A DNA stretch of 64,000 nt from Faecalimonas sp. (GCA_029264305.1 JARICA010000013.1:1-64000); one strand, 5' to 3'. Numbered from the stretch's first letter, positions 8,162 to 17,188 are shown. Program-made: numbers and translations. The notes: generated by a model not told the origin, from the sequence alone.

Positions 8162-9360
8162 TGTTAAATATAAATGACATAATACTAGGCGATTGTTTGG
8201 AAGAATTAAAACATTTAGAAGAAGAATCTGTCGATATGGTTTATTTGGATCCGCCTTTTTTTACACAATATACACAAGTGTTATCAGATAAGGAAGGTAA
8301 CACATATGAGTTTGAGGATTCTTGGAAATGTATCGATGAATATCTTGAATATATATCCGAAAGGTTAATTGAATGTAGACGAGTACTAAAAAAAACAGGA
8401 AGTATATTCGTACATTGTGATAGAAATGCATCACACTACTTAAAAGTAGAAATGGATAAAGTGTTTGGGATGAATAATTTTCAAAGTGAAATTGTTTGGA
8501 GTTATAAAAGATGGTCAAATTCAAAAAAAGGATTGTTGAATAATCATCAAATTATCTTATTTTATAGTAAGACAAAAGATTTTCAGTTTAACACTTTGTA
8601 TACTGATTATTCTGAAACAACAAATGTAGACCAAATTATGCAAGATAGGATAAGAGATAAAGACGGAAAAGCAAAATACAAGTTGGACGAAAATGGCAAT
8701 ACTATAATGGGACAAGCTAAAAAGGGAGTTCCACTATCAGATGTTTGGGAAATACCATATCTTAATCCTAAAGCCAAGGAGCGTGTTGGATATCCTACAC
8801 AAAAACCAATAATTCTTCTTGAACAGATTATAAAGTTATCTACAAAAAAAGGAGATATTGTTTTAGATCCTTTTGCAGGTTCCGGTACAACATTGGTTGC
8901 CGCAAAAATATTAGATAGAAATTATATAGGAATAGACAGATCAAAAGATGCGGTTGAGTTGGCAAAAAAGAGGATAACAGAACAGATAAAAACCGAATCT
9001 GGTTTGTTGAAAAAGGGAAAAAAAGCTTATCAAAATCTTGATGAAAAAAGCCTTTCAATTATTAAAAGTATCAATGCGATACCAGTTCAACGTAATTCTG
9101 GTATAGATGGATTTTTAAAAGAGTATATTGAAGACGGAATGATTGCGATTAGAGTTCAACGAGATGAAGAAACTTTAAATGAAACTATTCAGAAGATTGA
9201 AAAAGCATGTAGAAGAAAACCATGTCCTTATAGGGTTGTAATAAGAACACATTCTGATTTTATAGATACGGTTAATTCTAGTAATTTAGATTCAAAATTA
9301 ATAATAATAGACCAGTATGATTTACAGATAATGAATAAAATAAGTGAAAGTAAGAACTAA
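8161..9360 (+). CDS. DNA methyltransferase of the type II R-M system (beta class)
   Basis: 399 residues. Motif IV D-P-P-F at residues 30-33 comes before motif I D-P-F-A-G-S-G-T (about 235-243), the beta-class order. D-P-P-F favours adenine-N6 methylation over cytosine-N4. The first 270 residues make the catalytic domain with target recognition in between; the last 130 are an extra domain without a motif I recognise. Its start overlaps the endonuclease stop, so the two are translationally coupled. It should protect host DNA from the adjacent enzyme. Confidence 0.85.
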   Translation: MLNINDIILGDCLEELKHLEEESVDMVYLDPPFFTQYTQVLSDKEGNTYEFEDSWKCIDEYLEYISERLIECRRVLKKTGSIFVHCDRNASHYLKVEMDKVFGMNNFQSEIVWSYKRWSNSKKGLLNNHQIILFYSKTKDFQFNTLYTDYSETTNVDQIMQDRIRDKDGKAKYKLDENGNTIMGQAKKGVPLSDVWEIPYLNPKAKERVGYPTQKPIILLEQIIKLSTKKGDIVLDPFAGSGTTLVAAKILDRNYIGIDRSKDAVELAKKRITEQIKTESGLLKKGKKAYQNLDEKSLSIIKSINAIPVQRNSGIDGFLKEYIEDGMIAIRVQRDEETLNETIQKIEKACRRKPCPYRVVIRTHSDFIDTVNSSNLDSKLIIIDQYDLQIMNKISESKN

Positions 9361-9385
9361 ATATAAATTTCATAATGATTAAGTT

Positions 9386-9425
9386 AAAAGCTCTCAACCG
9401 TGAAAATGTTGGGAGCTTTTGTTTT
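9386..9425 (+). terminator. Terminator after the R-M operon
   Basis: 13-base arms (9386-9398 with 9408-9420) with one T-G pair, 9-base loop, followed by GTTTTG. Confidence 0.75.
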
Positions 9426-9729
9426 GCTCATTTGCAAAATTTTGATTTATGCATAAATGGAAAAAAACAGCTGAAGCCGTTGTGATTGATTGAAGGATAA
9501 AATCAATTACTTCGGCTTCGGATGTCAAGGAGTGCAGAGGACAGAATGTCCTTTGATGGGGTTAAGGGGCAAAGCCCATTATCGGGTTAAGGGTGAAACG
9601 CCTTGCCCAGTTAAGAGGCGTTTCGCCACTTAGTACTGGGTACTATTCGTAACGGTAATCCCGAAATAATGCCCTCGCTTCGCTCAGATTCCCTTCGGGA
9701 AAATTTCAAAGAAAGGAAAAAGATAGCCT
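9426..9729. other. Mobilization control/oriT-like region
   Basis: Non-coding and more G+C-rich than its flanks. It contains a long interrupted hairpin (9474-9519, outer arms GAAGCCG/CGGCTTC, inner ATTGATT/AATCAAT), three GTTAAG direct repeats at 9561, 9586 and 9610 (25- and 24-base spacing), a hairpin with arms GAAACGCC/GGCGTTTC (9596-9624) and a TTCG-capped hairpin near 9690. Directly upstream of a relaxase gene, such structure is what an origin of transfer and mob operator look like. The nick site is not identified. Confidence 0.5.
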
Positions 9730-11103
9730 ATGAGAGGAACAAGACACAACGGAAGATCTGGAAAATATGGAGTTTACGATCCTAAGCATAATGACAGAAG
9801 ATTTAATGTTGAGAACAGTGATCATATTCGTCAAAAGGAAGTTTGGAAAAATATTTATTGGGATTATAGCCAAGGATATACGCAAGATCCACAATTAGAA
9901 AGAAACGTAGAATGTCACTCTTTTAATGAAATTGAATTGGATTTTTATAAAAAATATTTTGGTGGTTATGTAAAAGCACAAAACGAAAGACATATAAAAG
10001 CAAGGCATCCAGACAGATGTAAGACGGTTGAAGATGTGCTAAAAAATAAAAAGACCTGTCCAGAAGAAACAATTTTTCAGTTGGGCACAATGGATAATCA
10101 TGCATCATCGGATTTGCTTGTTAAGGTTTTTGAAGAATTTAAAGATGAGTTTGCATTGAGATTTGGTAGTCATATTCAAATTTTGGATTGGGCCTTGCAT
10201 ATGGATGAAGGTACTCCTCATATTCATGAAAGACATGTATTTTTTGCAGAGAACAGATATGGAGAGCTTGAACCAAAACAAGAAGAAGCATTAAAGCAAT
10301 TAGGTTTTGAATTGCCAGAACCAAACCAGAAACGATCTAGAAATAATAATCGAAAAATGGTTTTTGATTCTGCTTGTAGAGTTATGTTTCTTGATATTTG
10401 CAAAAAACATGGATTGCAATTAGAAGAAGAACCCACGTATGGCGGGAGAGCATATTTAGAAAAACAAGATTATATCCGAATGAATCAAAAATTGGAGATT
10501 CAAGACAACAAAGAAATAATGGAGGTCCAAGAATATGGAATTAAAAAAAGAAGTGAGATAATGACCAAGCAAGATGAAGAGATTGAAGAAAAAAAGGATC
10601 AAATTGAAAGACAAGGAGCAATCATTGAATTTCAAAATAACAAAATCTTAAATGCATCCAAGGAATTAGAGGAATTAACTCTTGAAATTGATGATGTAGA
10701 AGCAATGCTACAAGATGTTACAGATATCGCATATGAAACAGCAGTAGAAGAAGTTACGAAAGAGGTGATGATAAAAACCAGACAAGATGATATTCGACTA
10801 ATTGAAGGAACTAAGAATTGGATTGATCAGCCAGAACGCAAAGCATCAAGGAAGGAAAAGAGTTATGCGAAAGATCGTTTGGATGGTGTCATTAAAAAAA
10901 TTAAAAATGCAATGTCATCTATTCAAGTAATCACAGATTCTTTGATGCAACCAAAAACAAAAGCTAGAGTGGTTGAAGAGATTAAGGATAAGACAAGACC
11001 TTCGATTTTAAATCGTTTGACACAAAAGAAAAATGCATTGGCTGAAAGAGAACGAAGTAAAAAGAAAGATTTGAAAAAATCATGGAATAGAGATGACAGA
11101 TAA
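9730..11103 (+). CDS. MobV/Pre-type relaxase
   Basis: 457 residues. The hallmark H-x-D-E-x-T-P-H-x-H is present as His157-Met-Asp-Glu-Gly-Thr-Pro-His164-Ile-His166, the metal-binding motif of plasmid mobilization/recombination proteins. The N-terminal part to about residue 240 is the relaxase; from about 245 on a long coiled coil rich in Glu and Lys follows, ending in a basic tail. GAAAGGAAAAAG precedes the ATG at 9730. It should nick the element at oriT so that a helper conjugation system can transfer it. It lies between the oriT-like region and the replication genes. Confidence 0.8.
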   Translation: MRGTRHNGRSGKYGVYDPKHNDRRFNVENSDHIRQKEVWKNIYWDYSQGYTQDPQLERNVECHSFNEIELDFYKKYFGGYVKAQNERHIKARHPDRCKTVEDVLKNKKTCPEETIFQLGTMDNHASSDLLVKVFEEFKDEFALRFGSHIQILDWALHMDEGTPHIHERHVFFAENRYGELEPKQEEALKQLGFELPEPNQKRSRNNNRKMVFDSACRVMFLDICKKHGLQLEEEPTYGGRAYLEKQDYIRMNQKLEIQDNKEIMEVQEYGIKKRSEIMTKQDEEIEEKKDQIERQGAIIEFQNNKILNASKELEELTLEIDDVEAMLQDVTDIAYETAVEEVTKEVMIKTRQDDIRLIEGTKNWIDQPERKASRKEKSYAKDRLDGVIKKIKNAMSSIQVITDSLMQPKTKARVVEEIKDKTRPSILNRLTQKKNALAERERSKKKDLKKSWNRDDR

Positions 11104-11172
11104 TGAGCATTCCGTTGTATTCACTATTGAATCAATGAGAATGCTTTTTTATTTTCTCAGAAAGGAGCAAGT

Positions 11173-11808
11173 ATGAAATTATTTGAAGCAGTAAAAGAAG
11201 CTATCACGACAAGAAGTGCAGCTGAATTTTATGGAATTAAGGTTGGAAGAAATGGGATGGCTCTCTGCCCGTTTCATCCAGACAAAAATCCAAGCATGAA
11301 ACTTGATAAAAGATATCATTGCTTTGCCTGTCAAGCAGATGGAGATGTGATCGACTTTGTAGCTAAGTATTTTCATCTTTCTGCAAAGGAATCAGCAGAG
11401 AAGCTGGCAAAAGATTTTTCAATACCTTATGAAAAATATCAAGGGCATTATAAGGCGAGAGATCGTCCTAAAACCAAGGAGCGGAAACAGACATTAGATC
11501 AATTCTTTCACGAACAACAGACTCGTTTTTTTAGAGCCTATAGTGAATATTTTCATCTTTTAGACAAGTGGAAAGTAGAGTATGCACCAAGAATTGAAGA
11601 TGATGATTGGCATCCATTGTTTGTTGAAGCAATGGAGAAATACTCGCTGATTCAATACAAGATGGATATTCTTCTTAGTGGTTCTTTGGAAGATCGTGCA
11701 AGGTTGATCTTGGATTGCCAAGAGGAGGTGAATCATATTGAGCAACGAATTAAGGAAGAATCTTCCAGAGGATTTAGTTGCTTGTCTGGAAGCTCTCCAG
11801 AAAAGTGA
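11173..11808 (+). CDS. CHC2 zinc-finger primase-like protein
   Basis: 211 residues. The DnaG-type zinc finger is seen as Cys32-x2-His35 and Cys50-x2-Cys53, followed by G-D-V-I-D-F-V. No Toprim catalytic domain is present; the rest (residues 100-211) is helical and unassigned. AGAAAGGAGCAAGT precedes the ATG. Its end overlaps the helicase gene by 71 bases. In this class of mobilizable element the split pair of CHC2 protein and SF3 helicase probably supports autonomous replication of the excised circle. Confidence 0.75.
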   Translation: MKLFEAVKEAITTRSAAEFYGIKVGRNGMALCPFHPDKNPSMKLDKRYHCFACQADGDVIDFVAKYFHLSAKESAEKLAKDFSIPYEKYQGHYKARDRPKTKERKQTLDQFFHEQQTRFFRAYSEYFHLLDKWKVEYAPRIEDDDWHPLFVEAMEKYSLIQYKMDILLSGSLEDRARLILDCQEEVNHIEQRIKEESSRGFSCLSGSSPEK

Positions 11809-13162
11809 AGAAGTAGCCAAGGAAGATAAGGATGAGAAAAAAGTCCCAACAATGGAATTGCCGATCTGGTTCGATGGCAAGAATATCAATGAAATTCTAT
11901 TGTATCAGACGATCTTGCAACACCATGAAATCAAATGCATCAATGGAAAATTATATGATATAGATCGAGAAATTCCAGATGATGAAATGGAAAAGGAAAT
12001 CTTAGATATCATTAAACTTTATTGGACTAGAAATATTTCATCCAAAATAACAGCGATTTTAAATGGATTCAAGATATATACAAGATCAGCTCCATTTCCT
12101 ATGAAAGAGGACAGGATTCATTTCATGAATGGAACGTATTTTGTAAATAAAGGGTTTACAAACCAGAAAGAATGGATCAGAAATCGTTTGACCGTCAATT
12201 ACAACGAGGATGCACTGAAGCCTGAGAAATGGTTGGCATTTTTGGATGGTCTACTAGAGAAAGATGATATTGCTTGTTTGCAAGAATTTATGGGATATTG
12301 TTTCATCCCCAGCAATAGAGGGCAAAAGATGTTGCTGATCATTGGGAAAGGTGGCGAAGGTAAAAGTCGAATTGGAAGAGTCTTAAAAAGAATATTTGGT
12401 TACAACATGAACTCTGGAAGTCTTCAGAAATTAGAAAATGATAGGTTTGCTAGAGCCGATCAAGAAGGCAAGCTGTTGTATTTGGATGATGATATGAAAA
12501 CAGAAGCATTACCATCAACAAATATGATTAAGACCATTGTTACTGCTGAAGAAGAAATGGATCTGGAAAGGAAAGGGAAACAAAGTTACCAAGGAAAGCT
12601 TGTTTGTAGGATATTGGCATTTGGGAATGGAACATTAAAGTCACTCTTTGACAGGAGCAAAGGATTCTATAGAAGGCAAATTATTCATGAAACAAAGGAC
12701 ATTCCCCCAGATAGAGTTAATGATCCTTTTTTAGCTGACAAGATGATTGAAGAAGTGGAAGGTATCGTTTTATGGTGCATTGAAGGATTGGAAAGATTAC
12801 TTCAAAACAATTATCAGTTTACTATTAGTGATAAATCTCATTTATTGATGGATGAGATGCAAAAGGATGATGACAATATCATATCGTTTCTGGAATCGAC
12901 AGGATATATCAGACTTGAAAAAGGCACTCATGCCACTTCAAAGAGTTTATATGTTGCCTACTGCAAATGGTGTAACGACAACTTAGATACTCCAGTAAGC
13001 GAGAGATCATTTTCAAAACGCTTCAAAGACCGATCTGCTGATTATGGAATGACCTATGACAAGAATATTCCAGTTGGCAATGGTAAATTTTGTCGAGGAT
13101 TTCGAGGAGTCCATGTCAAAGTGAGGACAGATGATTTCAATTATCAATCCTATAAAAAGTAG
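11738..13162 (+). CDS. SF3/P4-type replicative helicase (D5 family)
   Basis: 474 residues from a TTG at 11738 with AGGAGGTG 7 bases upstream, which decides the start inside the preceding gene. The SF3 Walker A G-K-G-G-E-G-K-S lies at residues 203-210; Walker B is L-L-Y-L-D-D-D at about 245, and the sensor-like F-G-N-G-T lies further on. D5_N-type sequence precedes the ATPase and a winged-helix-like C terminus follows. P4-type proteins unwind an origin and load replication proteins; the repeats just downstream are a candidate origin. Confidence 0.8.
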   Translation: MSNELRKNLPEDLVACLEALQKSEEVAKEDKDEKKVPTMELPIWFDGKNINEILLYQTILQHHEIKCINGKLYDIDREIPDDEMEKEILDIIKLYWTRNISSKITAILNGFKIYTRSAPFPMKEDRIHFMNGTYFVNKGFTNQKEWIRNRLTVNYNEDALKPEKWLAFLDGLLEKDDIACLQEFMGYCFIPSNRGQKMLLIIGKGGEGKSRIGRVLKRIFGYNMNSGSLQKLENDRFARADQEGKLLYLDDDMKTEALPSTNMIKTIVTAEEEMDLERKGKQSYQGKLVCRILAFGNGTLKSLFDRSKGFYRRQIIHETKDIPPDRVNDPFLADKMIEEVEGIVLWCIEGLERLLQNNYQFTISDKSHLLMDEMQKDDDNIISFLESTGYIRLEKGTHATSKSLYVAYCKWCNDNLDTPVSERSFSKRFKDRSADYGMTYDKNIPVGNGKFCRGFRGVHVKVRTDDFNYQSYKK

Positions 13163-13360
13163 CAACAGGCACTAAGAGTGCCCAGATTTTATTCTCTGGA
13201 AATATATGTGTTTTATATGTATATATTTTTTCCTTATTAAATTAAAGAATAAAGTGCCTTAGTGCCTAAAGTATGATAAATAAAGGAAAATTTGATGTTT
13301 CTAAATGCCTACGGAGTGCCAGAAAACTGCCGATAAATCGGATCTAAGTGCCTTCTCCTT
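13163..13360. other. Candidate iteron origin region of the element
   Basis: AGTGCC occurs five times in direct orientation (13177, 13253, 13261, 13315, 13347) and once inverted (13168-13173). The copies flank a very AT-rich tract (13200-13250). Iterons beside an AT-rich segment, next to an SF3 helicase gene, are the usual make-up of a P4-type origin. The first pair (GGCACT-AAG-AGTGCC) may also act as a weak terminator for the helicase gene. Confidence 0.5.
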
Positions 13361-13481
13361 GTCGGGCATACCTTAAAAAGGCAAGATGATGTTGCTGTTG
13401 TCATCGTCATTATGCCAGACAGGGAAGAATGGTAGGCATTAAGAAACAATCAGCATCAAAAATTTTGAAGGAGGTTCGCCT

Positions 13482-13649
13482 ATGTGTGAAATTAAAAATA
13501 AATCGCAATCAACTATGAACATTCAGCTTGGAAAGAACACTTATATTGTTGGCATCAATTTCAAACAGGATGCCAAGGAAACATTGGATGAAAAGTTGAA
13601 TCGGTTGATAAAAAGAGATGTGATGGAGAGTTTATATGAAGAAAACTAA
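13482..13649 (+). CDS. tnpW: TnpW-family small transposon protein
   Basis: 55 residues: starts M-C-E-I-K-N-K, with the core G-K-N-T-Y-I-V-G-I-N-F and D-A-K-E-T-L-D-E-K-L-N-R-L-I. Both core stretches match what I recall of the TnpW proteins of Tn4451-like elements. GAAGGAGG lies 8 bases before the ATG, a very strong site for so short a gene. Function in the family is unknown. It supports classing the whole element with Tn4451/Tn4453 relatives. Confidence 0.65.
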   Translation: MCEIKNKSQSTMNIQLGKNTYIVGINFKQDAKETLDEKLNRLIKRDVMESLYEEN

Positions 13650-13686
13650 AAAAATTTAAAGAAATGTTTAGGATGTACTTGACAAG

Positions 13687-13856
13687 TGGCTACTGGGTGA
13701 GCCAGTAAAACGTAACAAGTAAAACAAGCCCTTTAGGGCTTAGTAGGTAAATGATGTTGCAATTGGCGATACTGATTCGATGGGTCTTTAGACTCCAGAG
13801 CCGGTAATAGACCCTTATAGGGTCAAAGCAAGCCACCGGCTAAGCCGGTGGTCTTG
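13687..13856 (+). ncRNA. Structured non-coding segment, HEARO/omega-RNA-like
   Basis: Four clear hairpins in a row: TACTGG/CCAGTA (13691-13707), AAGCCC/GGGCTT (13726-13741), GGGTCT/AGACCC (13782-13814, with the alternative GACCC/GGGTC at 13810-13824) and CCACCGGC/GCCGGTGG (13833-13851). The closing hairpin can be extended by CAAG/CTTG. It is more G+C-rich than its surroundings and has no good reading frame. The pattern resembles RNAs associated with IscB/TnpB-type elements, but no such nuclease gene follows. Strand and identity are inferred. Confidence 0.4.
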
Positions 13857-13857
13857 A

Positions 13858-14160
13858 CTTTCCAACTGTCAAAGATGGGAATATAATTCATATGTAACAC
13901 ATTTTCAACTTTATGATGCAACAAAAAGTAGAATAAAGTCATTGAAGATACTTGTGCCAATGTTCAAGTCTCTTACAAAAAAATGGGATGTCAATAAATC
14001 TCCACTATATCGTTATATATAGACAAAAGAAGTCGATAAAACATTTGGTCCAAAACTTCAAAAAGCTCTTCTTCAATCCATTAAGAGTGATGAAGAAATC
14101 ACATATTTAAAAGAAAATCAAGAACTACAAGATTTAATAAAACAGATAGATATTGAATAG
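13858..14160 (+). pseudogene. Decayed reading frame after the structured segment
   Basis: One frame runs 100 codons to TAG at 14158 with a single in-frame TAG at 14020-14022. It reads protein-like on both sides (L-K-I-L-V-P-M-F-K-S-L-T-K-K-W before; F-G-P-K-L-Q-K-A-L-L-Q-S-I after). No start codon with a ribosome binding site is seen. Probably the remnant of an inserted gene; the family is not recognised. Confidence 0.3.
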
Positions 14161-14229
14161 TTAGTAGAATAGTAATATATTTAGAAAAGGAATTTTTCTA
14201 GTTGTTTTACTATGTTGGGATATGTATTT

Positions 14230-14260
14230 GACTCTAAGTCAATAGTGGGGGTGGGATTTT
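14230..14260. repeat. Half copy of a dispersed hairpin repeat
   Basis: CTCTAAGTCAATAGT followed by a G-rich stretch and GGATTTT also occurs at 49588-49616. There it forms the left arm of a long hairpin; here the right arm is missing. Confidence 0.55.
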
Positions 14261-14343
14261 CTTTTTATTAAGAGTGAACGTGTCTTTGGAAGATTATAAT
14301 GTGGTTGTGGAATATGTCAAATTATTAAAAGGGGAGTAGAGAA

Positions 14344-14631
14344 ATGAATGACATGAAAACTTTTATAAAAATAGTAAAGGAAGAGAACCGAAAAAGAAAA
14401 GCAAAACCAAAAACGAAAGCGGAAGAATTAAAATGTAGAATGTTACAAAGAACAACAAATGACGAATACTTAAAATTGCAGCAGGAAGTAAAAAAATTTT
14501 TTGAATCAGACGCATCAGAAGAAGAAAAGGAGATGCTTTCAGGATATACAGAGTCTTTAAATATGATTTGTTCAGCTATAAAAGAGAATAGATTGTTAGA
14601 AAATGCAGTATATGAGGAAATTATAAAATAA
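14344..14631 (+). CDS. Small charged protein near the right end of the element
   Basis: 95 residues, rich in Lys and Glu and predicted fully helical, with no membrane segment or known motif. GGGGAG lies about 7 bases before the ATG. It is the last clear gene of the mobile element before hcp. Function unknown. Confidence 0.5.
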   Translation: MNDMKTFIKIVKEENRKRKAKPKTKAEELKCRMLQRTTNDEYLKLQQEVKKFFESDASEEEKEMLSGYTESLNMICSAIKENRLLENAVYEEIIK

Positions 14632-14678
14632 GTTATTTTATCCGACAATTTTTCATAAATCAGAGGAGGAATGATAAA

Positions 14679-14723
14679 ATGTTTATAAATGAAAGCAGTT
14701 GTATAGATACCACCCATTCGTAA
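14679..14723 (+). CDS. Possible 14-codon leader peptide
   Basis: ATG at 14679 with AGAGGAGG 8-15 bases upstream; it reads M-F-I-N-E-S-S-C-I-D-T-T-H-S and stops inside the loop of the following terminator hairpin. It is either a leader peptide or the truncated 5' end of a gene cut at the element boundary. Confidence 0.25.
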   Translation: MFINESSCIDTTHS

Positions 14724-14745
14724 GAGTGAGTGGTATCTTTATAAA
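14706..14745 (+). terminator. Terminator hairpin at the element/hcp boundary
   Basis: 14-base arms (14706-14719 with 14724-14737) with one mismatch and a GTAA loop, followed by TTTATAAAA. A smaller hairpin at 14751-14768 may end the leftward hcp transcript. Confidence 0.65.
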
Positions 14746-14786
14746 ACAACTCCCAACTTTTTGGAGGGAACTTATATTATATCATC

Positions 14787-16418
14787 TTACATAAAAAACA
14801 GTTTTAAATCATCTTCTACCGTACCTATTCCTGCAATACCGAAGTTTTCAATCAAAACATTAGCTACGTTTGGGCTTAAGAAAGCAGGAAGTGTAGGACC
14901 AAGGTGAATATTTTTGACGCCAAGATACAAAAGCGAAAGTAAAACGATAACTGCTTTTTGCTCGTACCATGCGATGTTATAAATAATTGGAAGATCATTG
15001 ATATCGTCAAGACCAAAGACTTCTTTGAGTTTCAATGCAATTACGGCTAGAGAATAGGAATCATTGCATTGACCGGCATCTAATACACGGGGGATGCCAT
15101 TGATATCACCTAAAGGTAATTTATTATATTTATATTTTGCACAGCCTGCAGTTAGAATTACAGTATCTTTTGGAAGGGCTTTGGCAAATTCTGTATAATA
15201 ATCACGGCTCTTTGCACGTCCATCACAGCCTGCCATAACTACAAATTTTTTGATTGCGCCAGTTTTTACTGCATCTACGATTTGATCTGCCAAAGCAAGT
15301 ACTTGTTCATGGGCGAATCCACCAATAATTTCCCCGGTTTCAAGTTCTTTTGGAGAAGTAGATTTTTTAGCATGTGCGATAATTGCAGAAAAATCTTTTG
15401 GTTCACCTATTTTTCCTGAAATATGGGTACAACCCGGATATCCAGCTGCACCAGTTGTATATAATCTCTCTTTGTAACTTTCCTTTGGTGGTACGATGCA
15501 GTTAGTTGTCATTAATATTGGTCCGTTAAAGGATTCAAACTCTTCTTTTTGCTTCCACCATGCATTTCCGTAATTCCCAACAAAATTTGGATATTTTTTG
15601 AATGCAGGATAATAGTGGGCAGGAAGCATTTCAGAATGTGTGTATACATCTATTCCAGTACCTTGTGTTTGCTCAAGTAGGAGTTCTAAATCGTGCAAAT
15701 CGTGACCGGATACTAAAATACCAGGGTTCTTTCTCACACCAATATTCACTTTTGTCATTTCTGGATTTCCATAGTTTTCTGTATTTGCTTTATCCAACAT
15801 TTCCATACCAGCTACTCCGTATTTTCCAGTTTCCATTGTAAGTGCAATTAAATCATCTATGCTAAGAGTATCATCAGTTGTAGCTGCCAATGCCCGTTGA
15901 AGAAATGCATCAACATCATCATTATTATGAAGAAGAGCATTTGCATGTTTAGAATAAGCAGAAAGTCCTTTTAGTCCATAAGTAATAAGTTCTCGCAACG
16001 AACGAATATCCTCGTTTTCAGTAGAAAGTACTCCGACTGTCTTAGCCTTTTTTTCCCAGTCGCCAGTTCCATCCCATATCGCTGCATCTGGTAGAGAAGA
16101 AATGTTTTTTATTTGAAGAAGCAAAGAATCTTTTGCTTTTAAAGTAGTGCGAATTCTTTCTTCAATGCTTTCTTTATCGAAATTTGCATTGGTAATTGTG
16201 ATAAATAGGTTCAAGGTAATTAAATGATTGATATCAGCAGATACTTCCTTTCCTTCTTGGCGAAGAAGAGTTGTAATAGCTGAAATTCCTTTTGTGACAT
16301 ATACAAGCAGATCCTGCATAGCTGCTACATCTGGTTTTTTCCCACAGACGCCAGATATAGTACAACCTTTACATCCTGCAGTTTCTTGACATTGATAGCA
16401 AAACATTTTTTGTTCCAT
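14787..16418 (-). CDS. hcp: Hybrid cluster protein (hydroxylamine/NO reductase)
   Basis: 543 residues, normal length. The N-terminal Cys7-x2-Cys10-x8-Cys19-x5-Cys25 is the class I pattern of strict anaerobes and binds the cubane cluster. Ligands of the hybrid 4Fe-2O-2S cluster are recognisable in order: S-G-H-D-L-H, H-S-E-M, T-N-C-I-V-P, G-Y-P-G-C, M-A-G-C-D-G, T-A-G-C and G-Q-C-N-D-S. Family knowledge assigns NO reduction and protein S-nitrosylation or hydroxylamine reduction in nitrosative stress. An Fe-S protein gene lies directly upstream, and a divergent Crp/Fnr regulator follows, which suggests HcpR-like control. Confidence 0.95.
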   Translation of the reverse strand: MEQKMFCYQCQETAGCKGCTISGVCGKKPDVAAMQDLLVYVTKGISAITTLLRQEGKEVSADINHLITLNLFITITNANFDKESIEERIRTTLKAKDSLLLQIKNISSLPDAAIWDGTGDWEKKAKTVGVLSTENEDIRSLRELITYGLKGLSAYSKHANALLHNNDDVDAFLQRALAATTDDTLSIDDLIALTMETGKYGVAGMEMLDKANTENYGNPEMTKVNIGVRKNPGILVSGHDLHDLELLLEQTQGTGIDVYTHSEMLPAHYYPAFKKYPNFVGNYGNAWWKQKEEFESFNGPILMTTNCIVPPKESYKERLYTTGAAGYPGCTHISGKIGEPKDFSAIIAHAKKSTSPKELETGEIIGGFAHEQVLALADQIVDAVKTGAIKKFVVMAGCDGRAKSRDYYTEFAKALPKDTVILTAGCAKYKYNKLPLGDINGIPRVLDAGQCNDSYSLAVIALKLKEVFGLDDINDLPIIYNIAWYEQKAVIVLLSLLYLGVKNIHLGPTLPAFLSPNVANVLIENFGIAGIGTVEDDLKLFFM

Positions 16419-16468
16419 AATCTTTACCTCCTAAAATTTAAATATATAAAACGTTTTGAAATTTTCTT

Positions 16469-17104
16469 TTATTCTAAAAGTCTTCCATCCATAGAAATGG
16501 TAACTACTTGCCATGGAATAAATTTTCCACTTATTTGCAATGCTTTTTTTGTTGCGAATTCTAACCCACCACAACAAGGAACTTCCATTCGTACAATAGT
16601 TACACTTTGAATAGCATTATTTTGAATGATTTGTGTTAATTTCTCACTGTAATCTACTTGATCAAGTTTAGGGCAACCGATAAGTGTAATTTTGCCACGC
16701 ATAAAATCATCATGCATTTTAGCGTAGGCATATGCACTGCAATCAGCTGCAATGAGCAGTTTAGCGTCATCAAAATATGGAGCATTGACAGGAACTAGTT
16801 TTATTTGACAAGGCCACTGACCAAGTTGTGAATCTGTAGAAATAGGAGTCGATTTTTCCTTTTTCTGCATATGTTCTAGTACAGCTTTTTCATCATAGGC
16901 TATCGCTTCTCGTTCTACAAATGAGATGGCTTTAGTTGGACAGGTTGGAAGACAATCTCCTAAACCATCACAATAGTCATCACGTAGTAGTTTGGCCTTA
17001 CCATTTATCATGCCAATTGCCCCTTCGTGACAGGCAGAAGCACATATTCCACAGCCATTACATTTTTCTTCGTCTATTTGAATAATTCTTCGAATCATTT
17101 TCAT
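16469..17104 (-). CDS. 4Fe-4S ferredoxin-type partner of Hcp
   Basis: 211 residues. A first 4Fe-4S motif is Cys15-x2-Cys18-x2-Cys21-x3-Cys25; a second one is C-x5-C-x3-C-P around residue 45. The remaining 110 residues carry more Cys (A-D-C-S, G-C-P-K, P-C-C-G-G). The gene is 50 bases upstream of hcp on the same strand. Proteins of this kind accompany hcp in clostridia and probably pass electrons to it. The start at 17104 follows a GAAAGGAT site. Confidence 0.8.
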   Translation of the reverse strand: MKMIRRIIQIDEEKCNGCGICASACHEGAIGMINGKAKLLRDDYCDGLGDCLPTCPTKAISFVEREAIAYDEKAVLEHMQKKEKSTPISTDSQLGQWPCQIKLVPVNAPYFDDAKLLIAADCSAYAYAKMHDDFMRGKITLIGCPKLDQVDYSEKLTQIIQNNAIQSVTIVRMEVPCCGGLEFATKKALQISGKFIPWQVVTISMDGRLLE

Positions 17105-17162
17105 ATCATCCTTTCTATTGTGTTTCTAAAATAAATATATTATAATTAAAAATGAAAGTCTA

Positions 17163-17174
17163 TTGTTATAACAA
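17163..17174. promoter_or_regulatory. Palindromic operator between hcp operon and crp-like gene
   Basis: TTGTTATAACAA is a perfect 12-base palindrome in the 84-base divergent region, 14 bases before the regulator's ATG. This is the size and symmetry expected for a Crp/Fnr-family site and suggests autoregulation together with hcp control. Confidence 0.5.
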
Positions 17175-17188
17175 CAAAAGGAGAAAAA

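Noticed and set aside
13858-14160. Reading the in-frame TAG at 14020 as a recoded codon
   Set aside because: TAG (not TGA), no start codon with a ribosome binding site and no recognised family; decay is the simpler explanation.
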